Virus record (IMG/VR): IMGVR_UViG_3300034200_000774
Coordinates: 1 to 40,480 of that record
DNA length: 40,480 nucleotides
Origin: a virus
Direction: 5' to 3' (one strand)
Made by a program: the position numbers and the translations under genes. The notes beneath the pieces are model-generated. The model had not been told where the DNA came from. It was given only the letters and a program-made list of their open reading frames with translations, and searched no databases. Each line of letters begins with the position of its first letter. The first letter of the stretch is position 1. Shown here piece after piece: positions 1-6,279 of this stretch.

Positions 1-127
1 TGGTTCATCGATGAAACACAACAAAAATGAAAGTAGCACAAATTAGCGACATTCAGAACTTGGCCGATGGCAGCGTCATCGGAGAAATGCGGGTGACGAT
101 CAAAGCGACGTTCCCGCCTAAAACTGG
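1..127. repeat. Left copy of 127-bp terminal direct repeat (contig overlap)
   Basis: These bases are identical to the last 127 bases of the window. The repeat covers the leader and the first 101 bases of the SSB-like gene. A repeat of exactly 127 equals a common maximum assembly k-mer, so it most likely marks a circular or circularly permuted genome joined by the assembler and not a biological terminal repeat. Confidence 0.95.
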
Positions 128-668
128 CGAAGGTAAGTTTGGCCCCTGGCGGGTACAGAACTGTGTCCTTCAGGACTCCACCGGCGAGTGCCGTGCATCG
201 TTCTGGTTGCCGGACGAGATGGGTGACCTTAAGGGACAGATGGTGACTCTTAAGTCACAGGCTGGCAAGAAGGGCTTGCAGGGCATCTCAGTTAAACATA
301 GCACACACTCCGGTGAGAACGAACTTAAGATCACCGACCAGTGTGCCATCATCGACGACGCAGGCGCAGCCGTAGCCGCAGCAGGCCCGCGCAAGCCAGT
401 GCAGGCCTCGTCGCCTGTGTCGCTTACCGTAGCAGACGCCAAGCGTGCGCTCTTCCAAGCGGCACAGCTCATGGCTGAAGCCATCAAAGCTGCTGAGTGG
501 GTTGGCGGTCAGGTCAGCGTCACGCCTGAGCAGCTTCAGGCTATCGCTACCAGTCTGTTTATCTCCGCAGATCGTGCGGGATTTGCGAAGGCATTCCCCT
601 CAGCGCAGACCAAGCCGGTGAAGAAGGACGAACCTGTTGAACTTGAGGAGGACGATCTCAAATGGTAA
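27..668 (+). CDS. SSB-like OB-fold single-stranded DNA-binding protein
   Basis: This 213-residue protein probably coats single-stranded DNA during replication and recombination. The N-terminal ~110 residues look like an OB-fold: beta-rich, with a conserved-looking FGPWRVQNCVLQDSTGE stretch and a FWLP strand. A low-complexity Ala/Pro linker follows, then a helical segment, then an acidic tail ending DEPVELEEDDLKW. Bacterial and phage SSBs use such acidic tails to recruit partners. The start ATG follows the A-rich leader CACAACAAAA with no Shine-Dalgarno. The stop overlaps the next gene. It heads a block with helicase, exonuclease and resolvase-like genes. Identity as SSB is inferred from fold impression, tail and context; another OB-fold nucleic-acid-binding protein is possible. 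Confidence 0.6.
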   Translation: MKVAQISDIQNLADGSVIGEMRVTIKATFPPKTGEGKFGPWRVQNCVLQDSTGECRASFWLPDEMGDLKGQMVTLKSQAGKKGLQGISVKHSTHSGENELKITDQCAIIDDAGAAVAAAGPRKPVQASSPVSLTVADAKRALFQAAQLMAEAIKAAEWVGGQVSVTPEQLQAIATSLFISADRAGFAKAFPSAQTKPVKKDEPVELEEDDLKW

Positions 669-841
669 AAGCTAAAGACATCTCGACGTTGTGCGGTGTC
701 ACGCTTCAGACCATCTTGAAGTGGTGCCGCGAAGGGAAGATCCCACATCACCGTATCAGCGCACGCTGCCTGCGGTTTGATGTGGCTGAGGTTAACGCTT
801 GGTTACAGGCCAAACGCGATGCCAATAAACAGCAGGGCTAA
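662..841 (+). CDS. Small helix-turn-helix DNA-binding protein (excisionase/MerR-like)
   Basis: A 59-residue protein starting MVKAKDISTLCGVTLQTILK, followed by a basic wing with RFDVAEVNAWLQAKR. This is the layout of small winged-helix excisionase/MerR-type DNA-binding proteins: a helix-turn-helix, a short beta wing, then the helix that ends AWL. It starts inside the last codons of the SSB-like gene (overlap 7 bp) and overlaps the next start. No integrase is present, so a role as true excisionase is unlikely. It could be a transcription regulator or origin-binding accessory factor. Confidence 0.7.
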   Translation: MVKAKDISTLCGVTLQTILKWCREGKIPHHRISARCLRFDVAEVNAWLQAKRDANKQQG

Positions 842-1154
842 AGGCTGCCGGGGAGAGCGCATGTGGCGCGACGAACTCCGGGCTGCTGGTTTCACCGCAA
901 GACGTGGTCAGCAGTTCGCCGGAGGGACGGACTCGCCAGATGTGATCTGTGAGGAACTTGCTAAACTCCATCAAGAAGTGAAGTTTGTAGAGAACCTCAA
1001 CCTCATTAAAGCTACAGAGCAGGCCGAGCGCGATGGTGCTGGCAAAGCTTGGATTGTCGCTCACAAGAAGAACCGTACACCTTGGCTAGTCACGATGAGC
1101 AGCGAATTGTTCTTCAAGCTACTCAGGGATGGCATGGAAGGTTTGGTTAAATAA
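819..1154 (+). CDS. Holliday-junction-resolvase-like PD-(D/E)XK nuclease
   Basis: A 111-residue protein beginning MPINSRAKGCRGERMWRDEL. It matches the pattern of small archaeal-Hjc-like/phage endonucleases: an N-terminal RAKG..GE segment, then SPDV (catalytic Asp), then HQEVKFVE (the E-x-K pair), then a Gln helix with TEQAERD and a WIVAHKKNR strand. Such enzymes cut branched DNA and would resolve recombination or replication intermediates before packaging. The ATG at 819 is chosen because the family begins near there. An upstream in-frame GTG-type extension lies fully within the HTH gene. The overlap with the previous gene is 23 bp. Confidence 0.7.
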   Translation: MPINSRAKGCRGERMWRDELRAAGFTARRGQQFAGGTDSPDVICEELAKLHQEVKFVENLNLIKATEQAERDGAGKAWIVAHKKNRTPWLVTMSSELFFKLLRDGMEGLVK

Positions 1155-1197
1155 TTCTGCACCATGCAGGGGCGCGACTGCACAACGCGCACATTTT

Positions 1198-1746
1198 ATG
1201 AACATCAGCATCAATATAACATACACGTCAGGAACCAAGGTTGAGCTTGTCGTCCCGCTGGAAGAGTCAGCGCAACTCATCAGTAAGTTAGAGTCACCTG
1301 TGACACCCGAGCCGGTGCAGCCTGCGCAGGACTTGGCGGATGCCATGTGCATAGTCACGAACAAAGAACTTGAGTCGTCCGGCAAGCGGTACACTTCCGT
1401 TAACGAGCTTATCGACGATCTGTGCAAAGACCCCGAGTCAGGCAGGACGATGAGCATGTACAACATGACGTACACAACTATCGACGGCAAGGAGTGGCAG
1501 GTGCCGCCGGGCTTGATGAAGGATCTCGTCATCATCTACGGTGAGAAGACCGTCGAGCAGGAGCTGCTCAAGGCCCACGCTTGGCTCGAAGCTGACCCTG
1601 CAAGACGCAAGACGCCACGCGGCATGGGGCGCTTCCTTAACGGTTGGCTCTCCCGTGCATCATCGATGGTGCGTACGCCGATCAAGACCTTACTCAAGCG
1701 TGATAGTTTGATGTCTACCAATGGAAGCACACAAGAAAGCTGGTAG
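1198..1746 (+). CDS. Phage replication-associated protein (C-terminal WL-domain)
   Basis: A 182-residue protein. The C-terminal part, with VEQELLKAHAWLEADPAR followed by RKTPRGMGRFLNGWLSR, matches a short domain that recurs at the C-termini of phage replisome-organiser and primosome-like proteins. The N-terminal half is beta-rich and I do not recognise it. The gene ends 26 bp inside the helicase gene, so a loader or initiator role beside the helicase is plausible but not shown. The start is ATG at 1198, after a 43-bp gap. An in-frame ATG at 1129 would overlap the nuclease gene and is less likely. Confidence 0.45.
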   Translation: MNISINITYTSGTKVELVVPLEESAQLISKLESPVTPEPVQPAQDLADAMCIVTNKELESSGKRYTSVNELIDDLCKDPESGRTMSMYNMTYTTIDGKEWQVPPGLMKDLVIIYGEKTVEQELLKAHAWLEADPARRKTPRGMGRFLNGWLSRASSMVRTPIKTLLKRDSLMSTNGSTQESW

Positions 1747-2431
1747 ACGTAGGCCGGTGGAGTTGCCACCTGACACGGTGGTGCCAACTGCGCTGGAAGC
1801 CGAGCGCGGCATAGCTTCAATTGCGCTGAATCATCCCGAGGTCTTCTTGCACCACATCTCGGAGAAGAACTTCAAGGTATCGGACATCTTCGACCCGCTC
1901 AGTCACCGGGTGTGCGAGATTATCCTACAGCAGCAGTCCCGCAATGCGTCATCCGAGATTCGCGTAATCTTCGAGAAGTGTCGCGAGACACTGCCAGCGA
2001 CCGAGTTCCACCAACTCAGCGACCTCTACACGCTCATGCCAATCGCCGGCGCGATAGGCGACCTCGTAGACATCGTCAAGAACACAGCCAAGCGGCGCAC
2101 CTTGCAGCATGTCGCCTACGAGACGCTGATGGCCATTAGCGACGCTACAGTGCAGACGCCCGAGCTTCTGAGCGACGTTGTGATGAAAGTCGAGGGACTG
2201 TCCCGTGAACTTGCTCCGCCAAAGGTGATGGACACTAAGGCGCTCCTGCTCAATGCGCTGACACGCTACGAGACAGGTGACGACGAGTCCATGCGGATAA
2301 AAACAGGCTATTCTGCTATCGACAACATCTGTCCGATCAGATACGGAGACTTCGTAGTCATCGGCGGTGAAACCAAATCTGGTAAAACCATGCTGGCACT
2401 CAACATTATTGCAAATCTAATAAATGAATAA
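1721..2431 (+). CDS. dnaB: Replicative DNA helicase, N-terminal half with Walker A (split DnaB)
   Basis: This 236-residue protein is the front half of a DnaB-family helicase. Residues ~20-130 are the all-helical DnaB N-terminal domain, beginning EAERGIASIALNHPEVF. A linker helix follows, then the start of the RecA-like core (TGYSAIDNI, GDFVVIGG) and Walker A GGETKSGKT at about 215-223. The protein ends 13 residues later at ...NLINE. The rest of the core (the SLEM strand, Walker B, arginine finger) is missing here and is encoded at 3758-4342. The two parts sum to about 430 residues, the usual DnaB length. The stop codon overlaps the next start as ATGAATAA. The protein presumably must pair with its C-terminal partner to bind and hydrolyse ATP. 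Confidence 0.9.
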   Translation: MEAHKKAGRRRPVELPPDTVVPTALEAERGIASIALNHPEVFLHHISEKNFKVSDIFDPLSHRVCEIILQQQSRNASSEIRVIFEKCRETLPATEFHQLSDLYTLMPIAGAIGDLVDIVKNTAKRRTLQHVAYETLMAISDATVQTPELLSDVVMKVEGLSRELAPPKVMDTKALLLNALTRYETGDDESMRIKTGYSAIDNICPIRYGDFVVIGGETKSGKTMLALNIIANLINE

Positions 2432-2738
2432 ACTCGTAAACCTTACACCTCACGACATTACCATCACTGGCTACGGCGTGATCGAGCCGAGTGGCTACTC
2501 GGTAAAAGTACACTCACACCTGAGCAAGGTGGCAGACGTCGATGGCGTGCCCATCATGTGCTGTAAAGACGCCAAGGTCAGCAACCTGCCTGATCCCGTG
2601 AAGGGCATTTTGTACATCGTCCCTGGCTATGTGCGCACGGCACTACCCAACCGAACAGATTTGGCGAGTCCAACAAAACTCATCCGTGACGGAGCCGGTA
2701 AGATTGTCGGCTGCGGGGCGCTTGAAATTAACCCATAA
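2424..2738 (+). CDS. Conserved phage protein of the NLTPH family
   Basis: A 104-residue protein opening MNKLVNLTPHDITI. The NLTPH opening, a central LPDPVKGILYIV strand and a late DGAGKIVGCGAL segment are typical of a small family widespread in phages and actinobacteria. Its function is not known to me. It is the first of three genes lying between the two helicase halves. Its start is embedded in the end of the N-half gene (ATGAATAA), which implies translational coupling. No membrane segment or known catalytic motif is seen. Confidence 0.65.
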   Translation: MNKLVNLTPHDITITGYGVIEPSGYSVKVHSHLSKVADVDGVPIMCCKDAKVSNLPDPVKGILYIVPGYVRTALPNRTDLASPTKLIRDGAGKIVGCGALEINP

Positions 2739-2742
2739 CAAA

Positions 2743-3522
2743 ATGAAAACAGAACTATTACAAAACCTAGAGATGACAACCTACCGTGGAATGCACGGTC
2801 TATCGAAACACAGCCTCGACTCGTTCGCAGTCTGCCCAGCGTACTACAAGTGGAAGGAAAAGCAGGACTGGAAGCCATCCCGCGAGATGGAGCTTGGCAC
2901 GCTTGTGCACAGCTTGGCTCTTGAGGGGCGCTGCGAGTACGCTATTGCTCCAGCGTGTGATCGTCGCACGAAAGAAGGCAAGCTGACATGGGAGAATTTC
3001 TGCCAAGAGAACATCGGCAAGGTAATTCTCAACGAAGACGAAGGGGCGCGTGTCGAAGGCGCTTGTGCAGCCGTTGAGCCTTTGCTCCAGATGGTGACGG
3101 CGGCGAAGATTGTCGAAGCCTCCATGTTCTGGGAGCGTGACGGCGTGCAGTGCAAGGGGCGCCCCGACATGATTACCGAGATCAAGGGACGTCCAGCTAT
3201 AGTTGACCTAAAGACGACCAGCGACTTCTCGAAATTCGACCACAAGTTCTTTGGTTTCGGCTACGACAAGCAGGCCGCTTGGTACACCTACGGTCTTGAG
3301 CAGATTACCGGCCAAGAGGACATCGACTTCTATTTCCTCGTCGTCGATATGCAAGCGCCTCACTTGAGTCAGTGGGTGAAGGCGTCCACGGAACTTATCG
3401 ACATTGCTAACCAGCAGCTCGACGTGACGTTGTCGCAGTACAAGCTGTGCCTCGATCAGGATGTATGGCCCGGTCCACCAACGATGCGCGTGATGCTGCC
3501 ACGTAGATGGGAGGAAGCATGA
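2743..3522 (+). CDS. RecE/YqaJ-type PD-(D/E)XK exodeoxyribonuclease
   Basis: This 259-residue protein has the ordered motifs of the RecE/Cas4-like PD-(D/E)XK nucleases. They are an LSKHSLDSFAVCPAYYKW opening helix, GTLVHSLALEG (metal-site His), KGRPDMI (Asp), IVDLKTTSD (Asp-x-Lys) and DKQAAWYTYGL (the Gln-x3-x-Tyr helix). Such enzymes resect double-stranded ends to 3' overhangs for annealing by an SSAP. I see no clear SSAP here, though the OB-fold protein at 27-668 could assist. The gene is the main part of the cassette separating the helicase halves. The start is ATG at 2743 with the A-rich leader AACAAA. The stop overlaps the next gene as ATGA. Confidence 0.8.
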   Translation: MKTELLQNLEMTTYRGMHGLSKHSLDSFAVCPAYYKWKEKQDWKPSREMELGTLVHSLALEGRCEYAIAPACDRRTKEGKLTWENFCQENIGKVILNEDEGARVEGACAAVEPLLQMVTAAKIVEASMFWERDGVQCKGRPDMITEIKGRPAIVDLKTTSDFSKFDHKFFGFGYDKQAAWYTYGLEQITGQEDIDFYFLVVDMQAPHLSQWVKASTELIDIANQQLDVTLSQYKLCLDQDVWPGPPTMRVMLPRRWEEA

Positions 3523-3761
3523 GCGACTGGGTACTCATACGCCGCACTAACGTCTTGCAAAACGTGGAGCTGCCGCGGCCAAAGAAGACGCAGGACGTCA
3601 TCTGTATCGGCCCGAAGGACGCACTAGGCTCAAAGATGGAGGCGCTTATGCTTCTGCCGGAGAATCAATCGACGGATCTCATCGAGGTCAAGTATCTGCT
3701 TGAGCCGTACACGGGACAGCATAGTCACACGTCTGCAAGGCCAATGAATGGACTGCGATGA
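3519..3761 (+). CDS. Hypothetical 80-residue protein between nuclease and helicase C-half
   Basis: I do not recognise this protein, which starts MSDWVLIRRTNVLQN. It contains a plausible beta-rich core with IEVKYLLEPYTGQ and a basic C-terminus. It is coupled on both sides by ATGA overlaps, to the exonuclease upstream and the helicase C-half downstream. Its start has one of the few SD-like sequences in the window (GGAGG four bases upstream), which lies in the upstream coding sequence. In another frame its last ~36 bases read VCKANEWTA directly before the MNKG of the helicase half. That could be relict helicase sequence, so this gene's 3' end may have been created by the insertion. Confidence 0.5.
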   Translation: MSDWVLIRRTNVLQNVELPRPKKTQDVICIGPKDALGSKMEALMLLPENQSTDLIEVKYLLEPYTGQHSHTSARPMNGLR

Positions 3762-4342
3762 ACAAAGGAATCCTCGTCATCTCGCTTGAGATGCCAGCTA
3801 ACCAGATCATAGACCGTCTCGTCGCCCGGCTAGGCAACGTCAGCCTGCGTGCGCTTGCTGAAGGAGCAAAGCATGAGCGCGACATCAGAGGCGTCCACAG
3901 TGCCATCCAGAAGCTCAATAACAGCCGTTTGGTGGTGCGCGACGATCTCTATGACATCGCCAACATCTGCGCCACTGCGCGGGCTATGGCGAAGTCCCCG
4001 GATGGCCTGGGCGTGCTGTTTGTAGACTACATCCAGCTTGTCAGGGCCGACCTTGGCAAGGATAGCAGCCGTGAGCGTGAAGTAGCTGAGGTCAGCCGGA
4101 GTCTGCGCTTACTTGGCATCGAATTAGGTTGCTTAGTTATCTCGATTACGCAATTAAATGAACAGGGTAAAGCTCGCGAAAGTCGTGCAATCGGGCAAGA
4201 CGCTACAGCCGTGATGGTTGTGAAGCTGTCCGATGACGCAGAGTTCCGCGAGGTTGGCATACCCATCCAACGAAACGGCCCGTGCGGCGTCAGTGCAAAT
4301 CTGCGCTTTACAGGCAAGACAGCAACATTCCACAATGAATAA
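3758..4342 (+). CDS. dnaB: Replicative DNA helicase, C-terminal half with Walker B (split DnaB)
   Basis: A 194-residue protein that begins exactly where the N-half stops. Motifs in order are NKGILVISLEMP (core strand and SLEM), GVLFVDYIQLV (Walker B), ISITQLNEQGKARESRAIGQ (sensor/loop motif), DATAVMVV, and the terminal RNGP..VSANLRFTGKTATF that carries the arginine-finger and final strand. It has no P-loop and cannot be a helicase alone. The start ATG overlaps the upstream stop (ATGA). After Walker A, DnaB proteins have about 16 residues before the next hydrophobic strand. Joining ...NLINE to NKG gives the same spacing, so little or nothing has been lost at the break. Confidence 0.9.
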   Translation: MNKGILVISLEMPANQIIDRLVARLGNVSLRALAEGAKHERDIRGVHSAIQKLNNSRLVVRDDLYDIANICATARAMAKSPDGLGVLFVDYIQLVRADLGKDSSREREVAEVSRSLRLLGIELGCLVISITQLNEQGKARESRAIGQDATAVMVVKLSDDAEFREVGIPIQRNGPCGVSANLRFTGKTATFHNE

Positions 4343-4550
4343 ACACTACCAAAGTTACATGAAACTAGAACCTGACAACTCCAACAAAGCAGTCCCGTAC
4401 TTGTGGGGCTTCGCTACTCTTGCTGTCTTTGACGGACTCGCCATCGCTTACTTCGCTGAAGAGCTATGGGAGGCCATTGTATTGCTCATCCTATTTTGGG
4501 CCAGCGCAGCGTTTGCAGTGTCAGCCATGCAAGAATGGAGGGGTAAATGA
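4335..4550 (+). CDS. Small two-helix membrane protein
   Basis: A 71-residue protein with two hydrophobic stretches, roughly YLWGFATLAVFDGLAIAYF and AIVLLILFWASAAFAVSAM, separated by an acidic turn (EELWEA). This predicts a hairpin in the inner membrane. The start sits in an ATGAATAA overlap with the end of the helicase C-half. The longer in-frame ATG at 4233 would lie wholly within the helicase and is rejected. Function unknown; it lies far from the lysis cassette, so a holin role is not suggested. Confidence 0.6.
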   Translation: MNKHYQSYMKLEPDNSNKAVPYLWGFATLAVFDGLAIAYFAEELWEAIVLLILFWASAAFAVSAMQEWRGK

Positions 4551-4849
4551 CTGACGAACAAATTAACGAGCGGATCACGGAAGTAACAGGCTTATGGGAT
4601 CACCCATACAGTTCTGATACACGGAGAATGATGGACTTTTGCACCGACCTTAACGCGATGCATGAAGCGGAGGCAACATTAAGCGTTAGTTGCAGGTTGG
4701 ACTATCCAACTGTGCTGCTTAGGGCTCTGTTTGAGTTAGACAAATACACATGGTATGCAACTGGTGGATTCACTCACATTACAGCAACAGCACGCCAACG
4801 CGCAGAAGCATTTCTGCGGACGCTAGGCAAGTGGGAGGAGGCAAAATGA
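4547..4849 (+). CDS. Conserved hypothetical phage protein (ATARQRAEAFLRTLGKW)
   Basis: A 100-residue soluble protein beginning MTDEQINERITEVTG and ending with a helix ATARQRAEAFLRTLGKWEE. Both ends, and the DFCTDLNAMHEAE segment, look like a family of small proteins common in phage early regions. No function is known to me. It is coupled to its neighbours by ATGA overlaps at both ends (4547 and 4846). Confidence 0.6.
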   Translation: MTDEQINERITEVTGLWDHPYSSDTRRMMDFCTDLNAMHEAEATLSVSCRLDYPTVLLRALFELDKYTWYATGGFTHITATARQRAEAFLRTLGKWEEAK

Positions 4850-4992
4850 TCAGCACAGGTTAGCCTAACGACAGCGACCCGCTAGCCGAGTTACCAACAT
4901 GCCCAGACTGTGGCATCTGGCTGACGCAAGACTTGTTCGACGATTGGATCTGCGAAGACTGCGACGCAAAGAAAAATGAAGAACCCACCTAA
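4846..4992 (+). pseudogene. Zinc-ribbon ORF interrupted by an in-frame amber codon
   Basis: The ATG at 4846 overlaps the previous stop in the usual ATGA manner and reads M-I-S-T-G, then TAG (4861-4863). The same frame continues open to 4992. The downstream part encodes LPTCPDCGIWL, an acidic spacer, then WICEDCDAKK, a C-x2-C...C-x2-C zinc-ribbon pattern. No ATG or GTG follows the amber in frame before the first Cys pair. The frame therefore looks like a small zinc-finger gene inactivated by one nonsense change, or read through at low level. TAG ends other genes here (for example 18585 and 28165), so genome-wide recoding is unlikely. Confidence 0.5.
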
Positions 4993-5062
4993 AATTCAGG
5001 TTGCTATTGCTATCTTGAGCATCATAGCTTTGGCGCTGAGCTTTATCCTCGACAGAGAATGA
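4976..5062 (+). CDS. 28-residue single-helix membrane peptide
   Basis: A tiny ORF: MKNPPKIQ, then a hydrophobic helix VAIAILSIIALALSFIL, ending DRE. Positive N-terminus and acidic C-terminus predict a single transmembrane helix with the N-terminus inside. It overlaps the end of the zinc-ribbon frame and its stop overlaps the next ATG (ATGA at 5059). That tiling supports it being translated. Function unknown. Confidence 0.45.
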   Translation: MKNPPKIQVAIAILSIIALALSFILDRE

Positions 5063-5310
5063 GTGCTCAACTAATCGACAACCTCATGGAGAAGATCCAT
5101 GTACTAACAACAGAAAACAAACGACTAAAAGATGAGAATCAGAAACAGGCAGAGACAATCGAACGGCTGGGTAGCCAAATTGCGGAAGGTAGATCCACGG
5201 GAGTGGAAGTCACGGATCATGGAACTACCAACACGGATGCAGGTGTTTGTAGCGCAGATCGTGTGGTGGGATTACTTTGCGGACAAGACGGTGCCGAACC
5301 GGTGGCCTGA
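5059..5310 (+). CDS. Coiled-coil hypothetical protein with out-of-frame overlap
   Basis: An 83-residue ORF. Residues 1-45 form a strong coiled coil (heptads in LIDNLMEKIHVLTTENKRL and QAETIERLGSQI). The last ~38 residues look unstructured and unlike a selected protein, and they overlap the next ORF in the +1 frame for 179 bp. Either the two genes truly overlap, or a frameshift once joined this coiled coil to the downstream protein. Start supported by the ATGA junction with the membrane peptide. Confidence 0.5.
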   Translation: MSAQLIDNLMEKIHVLTTENKRLKDENQKQAETIERLGSQIAEGRSTGVEVTDHGTTNTDAGVCSADRVVGLLCGQDGAEPVA

Positions 5311-5473
5311 GCTAGACATGTGGCTCCGCGCACATCCTAGCACTTTTCGCAAGGAAGTGTGCCCTACTGACGAGGAGATGGTTGATGCGCTGGTAAGCAT
5401 CGGGTACGAGGAAAGAACCGCTCTTCGTCGGATGGGCGTGAACCAAAACAATAAGTGGCACAAGTACAACTAA
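5132..5473 (+). CDS. Hypothetical protein with VDPREWKSR / WWDYFAD segments
   Basis: A 113-residue ORF (or 84 residues from the internal ATG at 5219, MELPTRMQVF). Its conserved-looking core is MQVFVAQIVWWDYFAD...RWPELDMWLR, followed by a helical region and a basic C-terminus NNKWHKYN. I do not recognise the family. The first 60 codons overlap the coiled-coil ORF in another frame. The 5132 start lacks an SD. The protein ends one base before the next ATG. Confidence 0.5.
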   Translation: MRIRNRQRQSNGWVAKLRKVDPREWKSRIMELPTRMQVFVAQIVWWDYFADKTVPNRWPELDMWLRAHPSTFRKEVCPTDEEMVDALVSIGYEERTALRRMGVNQNNKWHKYN

Positions 5474-5474
5474 C

Positions 5475-5666
5475 ATGGACGCAAACGAACTAATCATGTA
5501 CCGGCACGTCTTGGCCCAGGCTGCATCCGCTATCGAGCAACTCAAGCACTGTTTACTCAAGCACTACGATGCTCACTCGGCGTTTGCCAACGACCGGGCT
5601 GCACTGCTCGACGCTGACCTTGTGTTGGCGCAGGCGTATAAGCTGACAACGAAGGAGGGGAAATGA
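5475..5666 (+). CDS. Small helical hypothetical protein
   Basis: A 63-residue, mostly alpha-helical protein (MDANELIMYRHVLAQAASA opening) with no known motif. It lies one base after the previous stop, and the next ATG (5663) overlaps its stop. It is part of the run of tiny coupled early genes. Confidence 0.5.
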   Translation: MDANELIMYRHVLAQAASAIEQLKHCLLKHYDAHSAFANDRAALLDADLVLAQAYKLTTKEGK

Positions 5667-5800
5667 CTGACAAAACGAAATACATCATTACTGCCATTTT
5701 GTTCCCACTGCTTGCCTATGCGGGCTTTAAGTGGCGGATTGCAGAGATCCGCTACTTTGCCGGAACATGTAATTGCACGCACATTTGCACACAGAAATGA
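5663..5800 (+). CDS. 45-residue single-pass membrane protein with Cys-rich tail
   Basis: The sequence is MTDKTKY, then a hydrophobic helix IITAILFPLLAYAGF, then a basic segment KWRIAEIR and a short tail with Cys residues (GTCNCTHICTQK). This predicts one membrane anchor with a cysteine-containing C-terminus. It starts in an ATGA overlap and ends in an ATGA overlap with the nucleotide kinase gene. Function unknown. Confidence 0.5.
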   Translation: MTDKTKYIITAILFPLLAYAGFKWRIAEIRYFAGTCNCTHICTQK

Positions 5801-6279
5801 TCCTCCGCACCAAGATCATCGGCTTCACCGGGTTATCCGGCTCAGGCAAGAGCTACGCAGCTTCAATCGTTAAGGAGTGCTATCCTGCCTATCGGCTCTT
5901 CTCGTTTGCTTACGAGATCAAGCGGCTTGCTGGCTGCTACATGGGCTGGGATGGCAAGAAGGACGAGCGTGGGCGTAAGCTCTTGCAAGACCTAGGTATG
6001 GCAGGCCGCGCGTATGACCCGCAGTTGTGGGTGAGTTTCATGCCGCCAGACAGGCTGCTCGTCATCGACGATGTGCGCTTCCTCAACGAGGCTGCGGCTA
6101 TTCGTGAACATGGCGGCATCGTCATCCGTGTCAGGCGATTCGGCGTAGATCCTATGGATCATGTGTCCGAGACCGAGCAAGAGCAAATCAGCCCGGACTT
6201 TACGCTGGTCAACGATGGCAGCGATACGTTCAAGCACATCCTGCTACACGAGCTAAAGAAATATGGCAGCAATGAATAA
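5797..6279 (+). CDS. Deoxynucleoside monophosphate kinase
   Basis: A 160-residue P-loop kinase of the phage dNMP-kinase type (T4 gene 1-like), which phosphorylates dNMPs to dNDPs to supply precursors for phage DNA. Visible motifs are the Walker A GLSGSGKSYAA near the N-terminus, LLQDLGMAGRAYDPQLWV, VIDDVRFLNEAAAI (substrate/Mg region), and GGIVIRVRRFG. The ATG at 5797 fits the family start (MILRTKIIGFTG) and the ATGA junction. The in-frame ATG at 5773 would add eight residues inside the previous gene. The gene ends ...SNE with its stop inside an AATGAATAA junction. Confidence 0.85.
   Translation: MILRTKIIGFTGLSGSGKSYAASIVKECYPAYRLFSFAYEIKRLAGCYMGWDGKKDERGRKLLQDLGMAGRAYDPQLWVSFMPPDRLLVIDDVRFLNEAAAIREHGGIVIRVRRFGVDPMDHVSETEQEQISPDFTLVNDGSDTFKHILLHELKKYGSNE

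Noticed and set aside
662-841. Excisionase as evidence of a temperate phage
   Set aside because: No integrase, repressor or attachment site was found; small HTH proteins of this type also occur in lytic phages.
2432-3757. Group I/II intron or split intein between the helicase halves
   Set aside because: The interval is filled by three normal, overlapping genes. The halves do not end or start with intein residues (Cys/Ser start, HN end), and no intron core was seen.
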